A DNA stretch of 64,000 nt from NCBI GenBank assembly GCA_947258715.1, contig CAMYJH010000010.1:1-64000 (forward strand), in the 5' to 3' direction. Of this stretch, positions 43,453 to 52,782 are shown piece by piece (position 1 is the stretch's first letter; each line of letters starts with the position of its first letter). The notes under the pieces were generated by a model, which did no database searches, was not told the origin of the DNA, and saw only the letters and a program-made list of their open reading frames with translations. This stretch comes from an uncultured Gammaproteobacteria bacterium. Lineage in GTDB: Bacteria; Pseudomonadota; Gammaproteobacteria; HK1. Both the position numbers and the translations under genes were made by a program.

Positions 43453-44928
43453 GTGATCGAACAGTACTGGGAAGGCTTCAAGCTTCTGTTGTGGAATTCC
43501 GTCTGGGCGGTGAACGTGGCGGCGTTGCCCCCGGCACGCGCCTATGCCGTTCGCACCGCGCGGGTGTGCCACACGCTGATTCGCGAATTCGTCGACGGTG
43601 AGCTCAATCAGCGCGCCGCCAGCCTCGTCTTTACTACCCTGCTTTCCCTGGTGCCGCTGCTGGCGGTGAGCTTTTCCGTACTCAAAGCCTTCGGAGTGCA
43701 CAACGATCTGGAACAGGTGCTGATCGGTTTTCTTGCCCCGCTGGGTGACAAGGGTATCGAGCTCGGTGACCGCATTATGGCTTTCGTCGACAACGTGAAC
43801 GGGCGGGTGCTCGGAGGCATCGGTCTTACGCTACTCATGCTCACGGTGTTGTCGCTGGTGCACAAGGTCGAGCGATCCTTCAACTACATCTGGCGCGTCG
43901 AGCGGCCGCGGGGATTTATCGAACGTTTCAGCGGATATCTGAGCGCTTTGCTGGTCGGTCCCGTGCTGATCTTCACCGCGCTCGGAGTCACCGCGTCGAT
44001 CATGCATACGTCCCTGATGCAGGAGATTATTGCCATCGAGCCGCTCGGCACCGTCATCAAGTGGCTCATCAGCATGATTCCTTATCTGCTGGTGATCACG
44101 GCTTTTACCCTGGTCTACGTTTTCGTTCCCAATACCAAGGTCCAGATCCGCGCCGCGTTTGTCGGCGCCGTTATCGCTGGGATATTGTGGGAATCAGCCG
44201 GCTGGAGCTTTGCGTCTTTCGTCGCCAATTCACCCAGGCACGCGGCGATATATTCCAGCTTCGCCGTGGCTTTCCTGTTCATGATCTGGCTCTACGTTGC
44301 CTGGCTGATCCTTTTGGTCGGCGCCACCGTGGCGTTCTTCATTCAGCATCCCGAGTACCATGGCATGCCCGACCGGGTGATCACGCTGAGCAATCGCATG
44401 CGGGAGAAATTGGCGACGCTGGCCGTCTTTCGTATCGCCCAGCATCACGTCCACGGGGGTCCGCCGGTCTCGGTCAGCCGGCTTTCACTGCAGCTCGGTG
44501 TCCCGGTGGCGGCGCTGGAAGACGTGCTGGACGAGCTCGTCAGCCGCGGGCTGCTGGTCGAGGTCAGCGGCCAGGAAGTGGCTTACGTACCCGGGCGTGA
44601 CGTCTCCAGTATCAGCATGAACGAGGTGTGGACGGCTATTCGGGTTGCCAGCGAGTCCCACTGGATCTCTCATGATCGCATGCGGATCGATGCCGCGGTG
44701 GAGGAACTGATCGGGAAAATGGACGATGCCGTTGCCGGCGTCATCGGCAGCATGACGCTTAAGGACCTAGTGTCCGATCATCCGCCGGAGCAGCGAGTGA
44801 AACAAGAAGTGGCGACCGACGAAGGGTCATTGGAAACAAACGAGCCAATAGAACGGTCTCGTCCGTCCGCGGCTGAGCCCGTGCCCATCAGTTCGGCAAA
44901 GCGGGATCGCGAAGGGCGAATAGATTGA
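43453..44928 (+). CDS. YihY/BrkB-family inner-membrane protein
   Basis: About six membrane helices make up the YihY domain (residues about 30-310), with the family blocks RAASLVFTTLLSLVPLLAVSFSVL, SFNYIWRVERPRGF and ASFVANSPRHAAIYSSFA. The older name ribonuclease BN is a misannotation; the function is unknown and transport has been suggested. A C-terminal soluble region (about 340-420) has the look of a winged helix (SVSRLSLQLGVPVAALEDVL). A charged tail follows. From the GTG at 43453 it has 491 residues; ATGs at 43297 and 43327 would add an N-terminus of poor composition that overlaps repeats, so the start is uncertain. Confidence 0.82.
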   Translation: MIEQYWEGFKLLLWNSVWAVNVAALPPARAYAVRTARVCHTLIREFVDGELNQRAASLVFTTLLSLVPLLAVSFSVLKAFGVHNDLEQVLIGFLAPLGDKGIELGDRIMAFVDNVNGRVLGGIGLTLLMLTVLSLVHKVERSFNYIWRVERPRGFIERFSGYLSALLVGPVLIFTALGVTASIMHTSLMQEIIAIEPLGTVIKWLISMIPYLLVITAFTLVYVFVPNTKVQIRAAFVGAVIAGILWESAGWSFASFVANSPRHAAIYSSFAVAFLFMIWLYVAWLILLVGATVAFFIQHPEYHGMPDRVITLSNRMREKLATLAVFRIAQHHVHGGPPVSVSRLSLQLGVPVAALEDVLDELVSRGLLVEVSGQEVAYVPGRDVSSISMNEVWTAIRVASESHWISHDRMRIDAAVEELIGKMDDAVAGVIGSMTLKDLVSDHPPEQRVKQEVATDEGSLETNEPIERSRPSAAEPVPISSAKRDREGRID

Positions 44929-44953
44929 GCGCTTTGCCGCTCGGCGCCAGATC

Positions 44954-46705
44954 TTACTGACCGGCAGCGAGCGCGCCGGGACGGCGTGGATCCGCGGCGC
45001 CTAAAAATCCTTCCCCGATTCGCATCACGCTCTGGGTGCTGCCCATGGCATTCTTCTCCGCGATCTCGTGGCCGCGCGCCCTGAGCAGGTCCAGCGTATC
45101 TACGCTCAAGCCGGATTCGACCCGGAGCTCATCAGGCAGCCACTGATGGTGCACGCGCGGCGCGGCGGTCGCGGCGGCAATATTCATACCGTGGTCGATG
45201 ACGTTGAGAATCACTTGCAGCGTTGTGGTGATGATGCGGCTGCCGCCGGGACTTCCCGTTGCCAGAAACGGTTTTTCGTCTTTGAGCACTATGGTTGGCG
45301 TCATCGAACTGAGTGGCCGCTTGCGCGGGTCGATGGCGTTGGCCTCTCCGCCGATAAGACCGTAGGCGTTAGGTACCCCGGGCTTGGCGGAAAAATCGTC
45401 CATTTCGTTATTGAGCAGAATCCCGGTGCCTTCGGCGACGATCCCTGAGCCGTAGCTGAAATTGATGGTGTAGGTGTTGGATACGGCGTTGCCGGCGCGG
45501 TCCATGACTGAGAAGTGAGTGGTCTCGTTGCTCTCATAGGGAAGCGGATTGCCCGCTCCGAAGGTGGATGAAGGGCGCGCGCGGTCGAGACGGATGGCTT
45601 GCCTTAGGTCTGCCGCGTAGCGCTTTGACGTAAGGCCCTTTATCGGCACCTTCCAGAAGTCCGGATCGCCCAAATGCATGCTGCGGTCGGCATAAGCGAG
45701 CTTCATCGCTTCCGCCATGAGGTGAATCGTGTCGGCGCTGTTGTGAGCAAGAAAAGCGATCGGAAATCCTTCCAGGATGTTGAGTATTTGAACCAGGTGC
45801 ACGCCGCCGGAGCTCGGTGGCGGCATTGAGCGGATTTCGTAACCCCGGTAGCTGCCTTCCACCGGGGCGCGCAAAACTGGACTATATCCGGCCAGGTCGG
45901 CGGCGGTGATTGGGCCGTCATTTTTCTGCATGTCTTCGACCAAGCGCTCGGCGATCGCTCCCTGGTAGAACGCTTGCGCCCCCCTGGCCGCAATCTGCTT
46001 CAAGCTCCATGCCAGATCCGATTGCACCAAACGGTCGCCGGCACGATGCGGCGTGCCGTCCGGGCGAAAGAAAATGCGCGCTGCCGCTTCGTTGCCCAGC
46101 AGACGTTGCTTCCTGGCTTCCAGGGATTGTGCAAGGTCGGGAGAAACTTCGATGCCTTCTTCCGCAAGGCGGATCGCAGGAGCGATGACCCGTTGCAGCG
46201 ACATGGTGCCGAAGCGATCCAGCGCCAGCACCAGCCCCGCAACCGTACCCGGTACGCCCGCCGCGTAGCGACTGAAGCGCGATTTCTTCTTGTCCACGTC
46301 TCCGTTCTGGTCCAAGAACATTTCCCGCGTGGACGCCGCCGGCGCCATCTCTCGGTAGTCCAGGGCGTGCGTCTTCCCGCTGCCGGCCTCGTGGATCAGC
46401 ATGAAGCCACCGCCGCCGAGGTTGCCCGCGCGGGGCAGCGTCACCGCGAGGGCGAAGCCTACAGCCACCGCGGCATCCACCGCGTTTCCACCATCCTCGA
46501 GCACTTTGACTCCGATACTTGTCGCCTGCGCTTCCTGAGTCGCCACCATTCCGTTGACGGCGAAAACCGGGTGGAAGATATCCTTGCGCGAAAAAATCGC
46601 TTGTTCCTGCGCCACCGAGGCGAAGGAGGCAAAGCCAAGCAGGCAACAAAAGATCAGCTGAGCGGCAGCGACGGCGATTTTCCGGGTTGAAAGCAAACGA
46701 CGCAT
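44954..46705 (-). CDS. ggt: Gamma-glutamyltransferase
   Basis: This periplasmic enzyme cleaves glutathione and other gamma-glutamyl compounds and transfers the group. From the ATG at 46705 it has 583 residues. The signal peptide ends near SVA (about residue 32). The proenzyme self-cleaves before the catalytic Thr in ESNETTHFSVMD (about 385), giving large and small subunits. Substrate-binding features are present: the Arg in DYREMAP, the Asn/Asp region ILLNNEMDDFSAKPG and the oxyanion GSPGGSR. The in-frame TTG 15 bases upstream overlaps the ribosome site and is unlikely. It is divergent from the S9 peptidase, which might continue breakdown of the released peptides. Confidence 0.96.
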   Translation of the reverse strand: MRRLLSTRKIAVAAAQLIFCCLLGFASFASVAQEQAIFSRKDIFHPVFAVNGMVATQEAQATSIGVKVLEDGGNAVDAAVAVGFALAVTLPRAGNLGGGGFMLIHEAGSGKTHALDYREMAPAASTREMFLDQNGDVDKKKSRFSRYAAGVPGTVAGLVLALDRFGTMSLQRVIAPAIRLAEEGIEVSPDLAQSLEARKQRLLGNEAAARIFFRPDGTPHRAGDRLVQSDLAWSLKQIAARGAQAFYQGAIAERLVEDMQKNDGPITAADLAGYSPVLRAPVEGSYRGYEIRSMPPPSSGGVHLVQILNILEGFPIAFLAHNSADTIHLMAEAMKLAYADRSMHLGDPDFWKVPIKGLTSKRYAADLRQAIRLDRARPSSTFGAGNPLPYESNETTHFSVMDRAGNAVSNTYTINFSYGSGIVAEGTGILLNNEMDDFSAKPGVPNAYGLIGGEANAIDPRKRPLSSMTPTIVLKDEKPFLATGSPGGSRIITTTLQVILNVIDHGMNIAAATAAPRVHHQWLPDELRVESGLSVDTLDLLRARGHEIAEKNAMGSTQSVMRIGEGFLGAADPRRPGALAAGQ

Positions 46706-46818
46706 GTTATCTTCCCGCAAGTTCTGGCGTGACTCTGTCGAAGGGGGCTACCACGATACACCGGACGTTGGTCGTGATGCATCGGGCGGATGGCAGACTA
46801 TGAGGAGACGAGCTTGAG

Positions 46819-48747
46819 ATGAAAAACAAACGCCGCCTGCCTTACGGTGAGTGGCCGTCCCCGGTGACCGCAGAGGCGCTGACCCGCGGCAGCGTGCGAC
46901 TGGGTGGCGTGATGCTGGAGGCCGGCGCGCGCTATTGGCTTGAAGGCCGCCCGGAACAGGGAGGGCGAAACGTGCTGGTGAAGCAGACTGCGGGCGGAGA
47001 GGCCGTAGATCTGAACTCCGCCCCCTTCAATGTGCGCAGCCGGGTTCACGAGTACGGCGGCGGCGCTTTTCTCATAAGCGGCGAACGTCTCTGGTTCAGC
47101 AACGACTCGGATCAGCGCGTCTACCAGATGGAAGGCACCGGCGCGCCGAGACCCTTGACCGGGGAAGGGCCCTACCGCTACTCGGACTTTGCTCTCGATG
47201 AACCGCGCCAGCGGCTGCTCTGTGTGCGCGAGGACCATGGCGGCCGGGGGGAGCCGGTAAATGCTCTGTGTGCAGTTCCGTTGATTGGAGGCGAGGTGGA
47301 GATCATCGCTTGCGGGCACGACTTCTACTCCAATCCGCGCTTGAGCCCGGATGGGCAGCAGCTTTGCTTCCTAGGCTGGGATCACCCGCGCATGCCCTGG
47401 GACGGTACCCTGCTTTACCTTTGTGCGCTGGACGATGCAGGACGCATCCGCCAGCCAAAGCCCGTTGCCGGGGGAGAGAACGATTCCATTTTCCAGCCGC
47501 AATGGTCGCCTGCGGGCGGGCTTTATTTTGTCTCCGACCGCAGCGGGTGGTGGAACCTTTACCGGCTCAACGAAAGCGGGGCCGTGAACGTTTATTTTCT
47601 AGAGGCCGAATTCGGTCGTCCGCAGTGGGTTTTCAATATGCGCACCTACGGCTTCACCGCGAAAGGAGACATGATCGCCGCAGGCTGTCGCGACGGCCAG
47701 TGGTCGTTGCACCGGATCGATGTCGAGAATCGCGAGGGCAGCGTGATTCCCGTGCCTTACTCGGATATCGACGATATCGTCGTTGACGGCGATGATGCGC
47801 TGCTCATCGCCGGCGCGCCGGATCGGGCCCAGGCCGTTGTGCACCTGGATTTAAACAGCGGCGCGACGGAAACCCTGCGCGAGTCGACCACGCTCACGCT
47901 CGACCCGGCATTCGTATCCGTACCGGAGACGCTGCGCTTCAAGAGCGGCCACGCTGAGCATGCTCACGGCTTCTTTTACCCGCCCTCGAACGCCCAATTT
48001 GAAGGTCCGGAAAACGAAGCGCCGCCGCTCATCGTCATTGGTCACGGCGGTCCGACGGGCGCCACCGGAACCAGCTTCAGGCTGCCAATCCAGTTCTGGA
48101 CCAGTAGGGGGTTTGCGGTGCTGGACGTCAACTATCGGGGCAGCACGGGCTACGGGCGCGCATACCGCCATCGACTGTACGGTGAATGGGGCGTCATCGA
48201 CGTGGAAGACTGCGTCAACGGCGCCAGGTCTCTTGCTGAATCCGGACGCGTTGACGGCGAGCGCCTCATCATCCGAGGCAGCAGCGCGGGCGGCTACACT
48301 GCGCTCGCGGCACTCACTTTCCACGATGTCTTCAAAGCCGGCGCGAGCTATTACGGAGTCAGCGAGCTGGAAGCGCTGGCGAAGGACACCCACAAGTTCG
48401 AGTCGCGCTACCTGGACCAGCTCATTGGTCCTTATCCTGATAAGAAGGATCTTTATGCCGCCCGGTCACCCCTGAATCATGCCGAACGTTTGTCCTGCCC
48501 CGTAATCTTCTTTCAGGGACTTGAAGACAAGGTGGTGCCGCCGAACCAGGCGGAGATGATGGCGAGAGCGCTGGAAACCAAGGGCATCCCGGTCGCCCAT
48601 ATTACATTCGAGGGGGAGCAGCACGGATTTCGCAAAGCCGAAACCATCCGCCGCACGCTCGAAGCGGAGCTTTATTTTTACGGCCGCGTTTTTGGTTTCA
48701 CCCCGGCGGATGAAATTCGACCGGTAGACATCCACCAGCTGCGGTAA
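46819..48747 (+). CDS. S9-family serine peptidase (acylaminoacyl/dipeptidyl-peptidase type)
   Basis: The 642-residue protein has an N-terminal beta-propeller (about 30-380), with repeats such as NPRLSPDGQQLCFLGWDHP and FQPQWSPAGGLYFVSDRSG, and a C-terminal alpha/beta-hydrolase domain. The nucleophile Ser is in RGSSAGGYTAL (about 496). The Asp is in GLEDKVVPPNQ and the His in EGEQHGFRKAE (about 610). There is no signal peptide, so it acts in the cytoplasm. Prolyl-oligopeptidase-family enzymes cut short peptides or remove acylated N-terminal residues; the exact specificity is open. It is divergent from ggt. Confidence 0.93.
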   Translation: MKNKRRLPYGEWPSPVTAEALTRGSVRLGGVMLEAGARYWLEGRPEQGGRNVLVKQTAGGEAVDLNSAPFNVRSRVHEYGGGAFLISGERLWFSNDSDQRVYQMEGTGAPRPLTGEGPYRYSDFALDEPRQRLLCVREDHGGRGEPVNALCAVPLIGGEVEIIACGHDFYSNPRLSPDGQQLCFLGWDHPRMPWDGTLLYLCALDDAGRIRQPKPVAGGENDSIFQPQWSPAGGLYFVSDRSGWWNLYRLNESGAVNVYFLEAEFGRPQWVFNMRTYGFTAKGDMIAAGCRDGQWSLHRIDVENREGSVIPVPYSDIDDIVVDGDDALLIAGAPDRAQAVVHLDLNSGATETLRESTTLTLDPAFVSVPETLRFKSGHAEHAHGFFYPPSNAQFEGPENEAPPLIVIGHGGPTGATGTSFRLPIQFWTSRGFAVLDVNYRGSTGYGRAYRHRLYGEWGVIDVEDCVNGARSLAESGRVDGERLIIRGSSAGGYTALAALTFHDVFKAGASYYGVSELEALAKDTHKFESRYLDQLIGPYPDKKDLYAARSPLNHAERLSCPVIFFQGLEDKVVPPNQAEMMARALETKGIPVAHITFEGEQHGFRKAETIRRTLEAELYFYGRVFGFTPADEIRPVDIHQLR

Positions 48748-48786
48748 ATTAATTCTCTGCAGCGGGTTGGGTTGAAGCGGAGAAGA

Positions 48787-50076
48787 TTAAGAATGCTCGC
48801 TGAGGTGCCGTGGGCGTTCAACACTTTCGGAGACGATGACGCGTTCCTCCAGCGCGGCCTCCACGGCTGCGCGGCGGCGCCAGACGAACAGCCATACCGA
48901 CACACAAACGATCGCGCCGGCGACCAGCGGCGGCCTCAAGCCCACCAGCTCCGACGCGCCTCCGAGCATCATCGCTCCCACTGCTGGGCCCGCGCGCACG
49001 ATGATACCGTACAGGCTCAAGACCCGTCCGCGAACCTTCGACTCTACAGACAGCTGGATGATGCTCTGGGCCGAGACCCCGCTTATGGCCATGAATACGC
49101 CGGACACGGCGGCAAAAAATAATCCCGCAGGAAACCAGTCGCTGGCTGCAAAGCCTAGAATCGCGAGCGCCGTGAGCAGGCTGTGAAACATCGCCACCCG
49201 CGCGAGCCCCGGCGGACCGCCCCTCTGGGCCAGCCATATGCCTCCCGCCACCGCTCCGACGCCCACCGCGGAACCGAGCGCCGCTAGACCGCCTGCACCG
49301 CGGGAAAACACATCTGCGGCAAATCCCGGCAGCAGCTCGACATAACATCGAACGCCCACAGAAAGCGCCGTCACCAGCAAAAGCAGCGGTCCGATCCCAG
49401 CGTGTCCAGCGAGATAACGAACACCTTCGACCACGTCCGCAACCATCGATCGGCCATTGCTACCGAGGGCGGGCATGCTCGTTTTGTCCAGGTGAATTCG
49501 CGCCAGCGCGACCAGGAAGACAAGGTAGCTTGCCGCGTTGACCGCGAAAGCCGCGCTCACTCCGACAGTAAGGATCAAAATTCCGGCCAGCGCGGGTCCG
49601 ACGAAGCGGGCGAGGTTAAAGACGATGGAGTTTATGGCTACCGCGGTGGATAGATGACGCCGCGGTACTAGGCTCGACACAAGCGCGAGCCGAGCAGGCT
49701 GATTTACTCCGACCACGATGCCGTTGGCCAGGACCAGGGCAATCAGGATCCCGATGGAGATCCATTCAACAAGCGCGAGCAAGGCCAGCGTCGTCGCCTG
49801 GATCATCGCCAGCGTTTGAACGATGCGCATGATCCTGAGCCGATCCACGCGATCCGCGATAACCCCCGCGAAAGGCCCAATGATCAAGGATGGACACAGA
49901 TCCGCGAGGGCCACCGCGCCTAGCCATGCGCCTGAATGAGTCAGCTCCCAGGTGAGCCAGCCGACTGCAATCCGTTGGGTCCATAGGCCCACCAGGGATA
50001 CCGCGTTGCCGCTGACATAAAGGCGGAAGTTTCGCTGTTTGAGCGCTTCAGTTACATGATTGAAAGATGACGCCAT
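48787..50076 (-). CDS. MFS exporter (EntS/MFS_3-like)
   Basis: The 429-residue permease has about twelve hydrophobic helices. It starts at the ATG at 50076 with the MFS_3 pattern NFRLYVSGNAVSLVGLWTQRIAVGW. The motif A equivalent is GPFAGVIADRVDRLRIM between helices 2 and 3, and ALVSSLVPRRHLSTAVAINS follows helix 4. The relatives include the enterobactin exporter EntS and multidrug efflux proteins. The two BtuF-like receptors next to it on the same strand (163 bases away) could suggest metallophore or corrinoid handling, but that is inference. Confidence 0.88.
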   Translation of the reverse strand: MASSFNHVTEALKQRNFRLYVSGNAVSLVGLWTQRIAVGWLTWELTHSGAWLGAVALADLCPSLIIGPFAGVIADRVDRLRIMRIVQTLAMIQATTLALLALVEWISIGILIALVLANGIVVGVNQPARLALVSSLVPRRHLSTAVAINSIVFNLARFVGPALAGILILTVGVSAAFAVNAASYLVFLVALARIHLDKTSMPALGSNGRSMVADVVEGVRYLAGHAGIGPLLLLVTALSVGVRCYVELLPGFAADVFSRGAGGLAALGSAVGVGAVAGGIWLAQRGGPPGLARVAMFHSLLTALAILGFAASDWFPAGLFFAAVSGVFMAISGVSAQSIIQLSVESKVRGRVLSLYGIIVRAGPAVGAMMLGGASELVGLRPPLVAGAIVCVSVWLFVWRRRAAVEAALEERVIVSESVERPRHLSEHS

Positions 50077-50238
50077 CAAGATGTTGGTCGTAAATCCGGT
50101 CCGACGAACGGCGCAGAGCTTTGAGCCGAACCAAGCCGGCGCCATATGTTGAAACCGCTCTAGGGGTCGAGGCGGGAGAAAATCAGCGCTTCGGCTTTGC
50201 GAACGAGCGGACTCTATTACGCAAAGTCCAACCGCGGA

Positions 50239-51177
50239 TCAGACCTCCAAGCTGGCAATTTGCCGCCATCTCTCGGGGCCGTGGCCGAAGTCGAAGTGAT
50301 CGGGGTGCAGCGCCTGGGTGATGATCTCCAGGGAATCCGCTAGTCTGGGGCCCGGTCGGTTAAAGAAGTGGTGGCCGTCAGCGGCGAAACAGCGGCTGTT
50401 CTTGACCGCGGTCAGGTTATCCCATCCTTCCAGTTGTTCAAGAGCCTTAGCTTCCTTCAGCGTCCGATTCAGATTGAAACCGCAGGGGCTGATAAGAATG
50501 GCGTCTGGATCGGCGGCGCGCAGCTCCTGCCACTGGAGTTGCGGCGAATGCTTGCCGGTTTCTCCAAACAGGTTTTCGGCGCCCGCCATTTCCACCAGCT
50601 CGGGCATCCAGTTGCCGCCCGACATCAGCGGGTCGATCCACTCTATGGTCGCAACCCGCGGGTGATTTCCAAGAACCGCCGTTCGCTCCTTAATCGAGCG
50701 CATGCGGCTGCGAAGCACGTCGACTATCTTGTCGCCATGGTGTCTGACGCCCAGGGCCTCGGCGACGCGGCGGATATCCCTCAGCACGTCTTCGACCACA
50801 TTGGGCGATAGCGACACGATCTCGGGTCTGGCCTCAGTCCATTCGTGCACCGCCCGCCTCAATTGCTTTTCGCTTACCGCGCAGACCTCGCACTGGGTCT
50901 GCGTAATGATGAAGTCCGGCTTGAGCGACTTGAGCGTGTCCTCCTGCACCTCGTACACGGAGAGACCGCGGCGAACGATGTCTCGAATCCCGTCATCGAC
51001 CTCGCGGCTATTGCCGTCCACCTCGACCCTGGGCGAGGAACAAACCGGGAGATCCTCCACCGCCTCGGGGTAGTCACACTCGTGAGAGCGCCCCACCAGG
51101 TTGTTCCTGAAGCCCACGGCGCACACGATTTCCGTGGCGCTGGGAAGCAGGGAGACGATTCGCGGCGATACGGCCAT
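50239..51177 (-). CDS. BtuF-like cobalamin/metal receptor without signal peptide (1)
   Basis: The 312-residue protein has the helical-backbone metal-receptor fold of type III binding proteins. The beginning RIVSLLPSATEIVCAVGF is the BtuF/FecB-type first strand and comes within ten residues of the Met, so there is no signal peptide or lipobox. Other family segments are KPDFIITQTQCEVCAVS, EWIDPLMSGGNWMPELVEMAGAEN and DPDAILISPCGFNLNRT. The Cys-x-x-Cys in QCEVCAV could bind metal. A cytoplasmic place is therefore likely, unlike classical BtuF. No btuCD genes are nearby. A similar gene lies 69 bases upstream. Confidence 0.85.
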   Translation of the reverse strand: MAVSPRIVSLLPSATEIVCAVGFRNNLVGRSHECDYPEAVEDLPVCSSPRVEVDGNSREVDDGIRDIVRRGLSVYEVQEDTLKSLKPDFIITQTQCEVCAVSEKQLRRAVHEWTEARPEIVSLSPNVVEDVLRDIRRVAEALGVRHHGDKIVDVLRSRMRSIKERTAVLGNHPRVATIEWIDPLMSGGNWMPELVEMAGAENLFGETGKHSPQLQWQELRAADPDAILISPCGFNLNRTLKEAKALEQLEGWDNLTAVKNSRCFAADGHHFFNRPGPRLADSLEIITQALHPDHFDFGHGPERWRQIASLEV

Positions 51178-51246
51178 GTGCGGCGTGAGCAGATACTCGA
51201 AAGGACTTCTGGAATTATAGAGCGCGCTGGCGTTTTGTACCGGAAT

Positions 51247-52065
51247 CTAGCGTGTCGGCAGCTCCGCCGCGAAGGACTCGAGATAACGTAAACCCGGGAT
51301 GGCGCGTGGTCCGTACCAGGACACCATCTCTGCATCGATGGCGCTGATTGGAACCGGCCATCGCTGGGTGAGGGCGCGCACTTCTTCCACGTGATTTTGC
51401 TTGAAAGGAAACGGTTCGCTGCTCATCAGCACGGCGTCCACCTGATCCATCAGGGTCTCGTCGAATTCGATTTCCGGGTAGCGCACGTCCGCCCGTCCTC
51501 CCATCGATTTCAGTCCGGCAAGCGCCAGCGTCCTGGAGATATAGGTGTCTTCGGATATGGTCATCCATGGGTCGCGCCAGATGAGGTAAAGCACATTTCG
51601 TTGCGGCAGGTTCTTGGCCCTGTCCAGCAGCGATTCGTGGGCCTGTTCGAAATCCCGGCAAAGCGTTTCCGCCGCTTCCTCTCGACCGAAAATCCCGCCC
51701 AGAAGCCGGTAAAGGCGAAGGTTGTCCGTAGGCTGAAGTGGATGGGTGACGACGATGCTGCATCCCCACTGCGCCATCGCGTCCACGTCCTGCTTGCGAT
51801 TTTCGTCTACGTTGACGACGACGTGGGTCGGAGAAAGTGCCTTCACCCTCTCGAGCCTGACCGTCTTCGTCCCGCCGACTCTGGCGATCGACTCCACCTC
51901 CCTGTTTGGATGCACGCAAAAGTTCGTTCGACCGACGAGCTCATTTTTGAGTCCGAGGGCAATGACGAGCTCGGTGATGCTCGGAACCAGTGAGACGACG
52001 CGGACCTCTCCTTGGGCCGGCCGGTGGGCCACACCGATGTCGTCGATGAGTGCCTTCTGCGTCAC
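51247..52065 (-). CDS. BtuF-like cobalamin/metal receptor without signal peptide (2)
   Basis: The 272-residue paralogue of the preceding protein starts with about 20 residues of non-hydrophobic sequence before VRVVSLVPSITELVIALGL, so it also lacks an export signal. The recognisable blocks are KALSPTHVVVNVDENRK, LYLIWRDPWMTISEDTYISRTLALAGL and FDETLMDQVDAVLMSSEPFPF. It is shorter than its neighbour, with clear divergence outside the core strands. It begins five bases after the DUF2889 gene ends, so the two are cotranscribed. Confidence 0.85.
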   Translation of the reverse strand: MTQKALIDDIGVAHRPAQGEVRVVSLVPSITELVIALGLKNELVGRTNFCVHPNREVESIARVGGTKTVRLERVKALSPTHVVVNVDENRKQDVDAMAQWGCSIVVTHPLQPTDNLRLYRLLGGIFGREEAAETLCRDFEQAHESLLDRAKNLPQRNVLYLIWRDPWMTISEDTYISRTLALAGLKSMGGRADVRYPEIEFDETLMDQVDAVLMSSEPFPFKQNHVEEVRALTQRWPVPISAIDAEMVSWYGPRAIPGLRYLESFAAELPTR

Positions 52066-52070
52066 CCCGA

Positions 52071-52625
52071 TCAGCCGCCAGATCTTGCCGTGAAATGAGC
52101 CGGCCAGTGCACCTTGACGACCTCGCCGTCGCTTTTGAGCGCGTGGCAGCTATCGAGAAAAAACGGACGCGCAATCGGTGCTTTCGAGTCGCGCGCTTTG
52201 CGCTGGCCCGCCAGCGTCTGGTACGCGGTGGTAGCGATGGGCCCGAGCAGCTCCACCAGGTGGGTGCACCCCTCCACACCGCCGACCCGCTTTCGCACCT
52301 CCCGCATCCACCCGGCGCCGATACATAGTCCGACCAGCCGTTTGAAATTGGGCGTAACTTGGGGACATACGGCGTAGGGCGCGTATTCCGTAGACGCCTC
52401 GGCGTCCCTTACTTCAAGCTTCTCGTCGATGGTCAGACGCAGCCACATTCCGTGGACGGGCTCTCCGGCGGGGATTTCACCTCGATCCCGGTTGCGGAAG
52501 GGGTAGCTCTTGATGTCCTCCAGGTGGCCCTCGATGTCGAGCAGGCCGTCGTCCCGGCGGTAGCCACGGCAGGTGATGACGCGCTGGTGAAGCAGCTGTC
52601 TGGGTACGGGTTGTGAGAGCGGCAT
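52071..52625 (-). CDS. DUF2889 protein
   Basis: The 184-residue protein belongs to DUF2889, whose function is unknown. Family features are the start MPLSQPVPRQLLHQRVITCRGYRRDDGL, here best placed by RQLLHQRVITCRGYRRDDG, then DIEGHLEDIKSYPF, GEPVHGMWLRLTID and the Cys-rich/His stretch GVEGCTHLVELLGPIATTAYQT. The last region, with conserved Cys and His, may bind metal. It has no signal peptide or membrane helix. It is the first gene of a minus-strand unit with the BtuF-like genes and is divergent from phaC at 52783. Confidence 0.88.
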   Translation of the reverse strand: MPLSQPVPRQLLHQRVITCRGYRRDDGLLDIEGHLEDIKSYPFRNRDRGEIPAGEPVHGMWLRLTIDEKLEVRDAEASTEYAPYAVCPQVTPNFKRLVGLCIGAGWMREVRKRVGGVEGCTHLVELLGPIATTAYQTLAGQRKARDSKAPIARPFFLDSCHALKSDGEVVKVHWPAHFTARSGG

Positions 52626-52782
52626 GGTCTGGTCAAGTTACCTCGTCGGGGTCGCGGCATGAGCCAGAAAGCCCAAATTTTCAGTGCCTTCCAGCCGTTC
52701 ACGGGTTTGTCATATGTGAGGCATTGCAGTATATTGCGGTGCACAAAAGGCTGCAAAGGGCAAATTGTCCTAGGATATTTGC

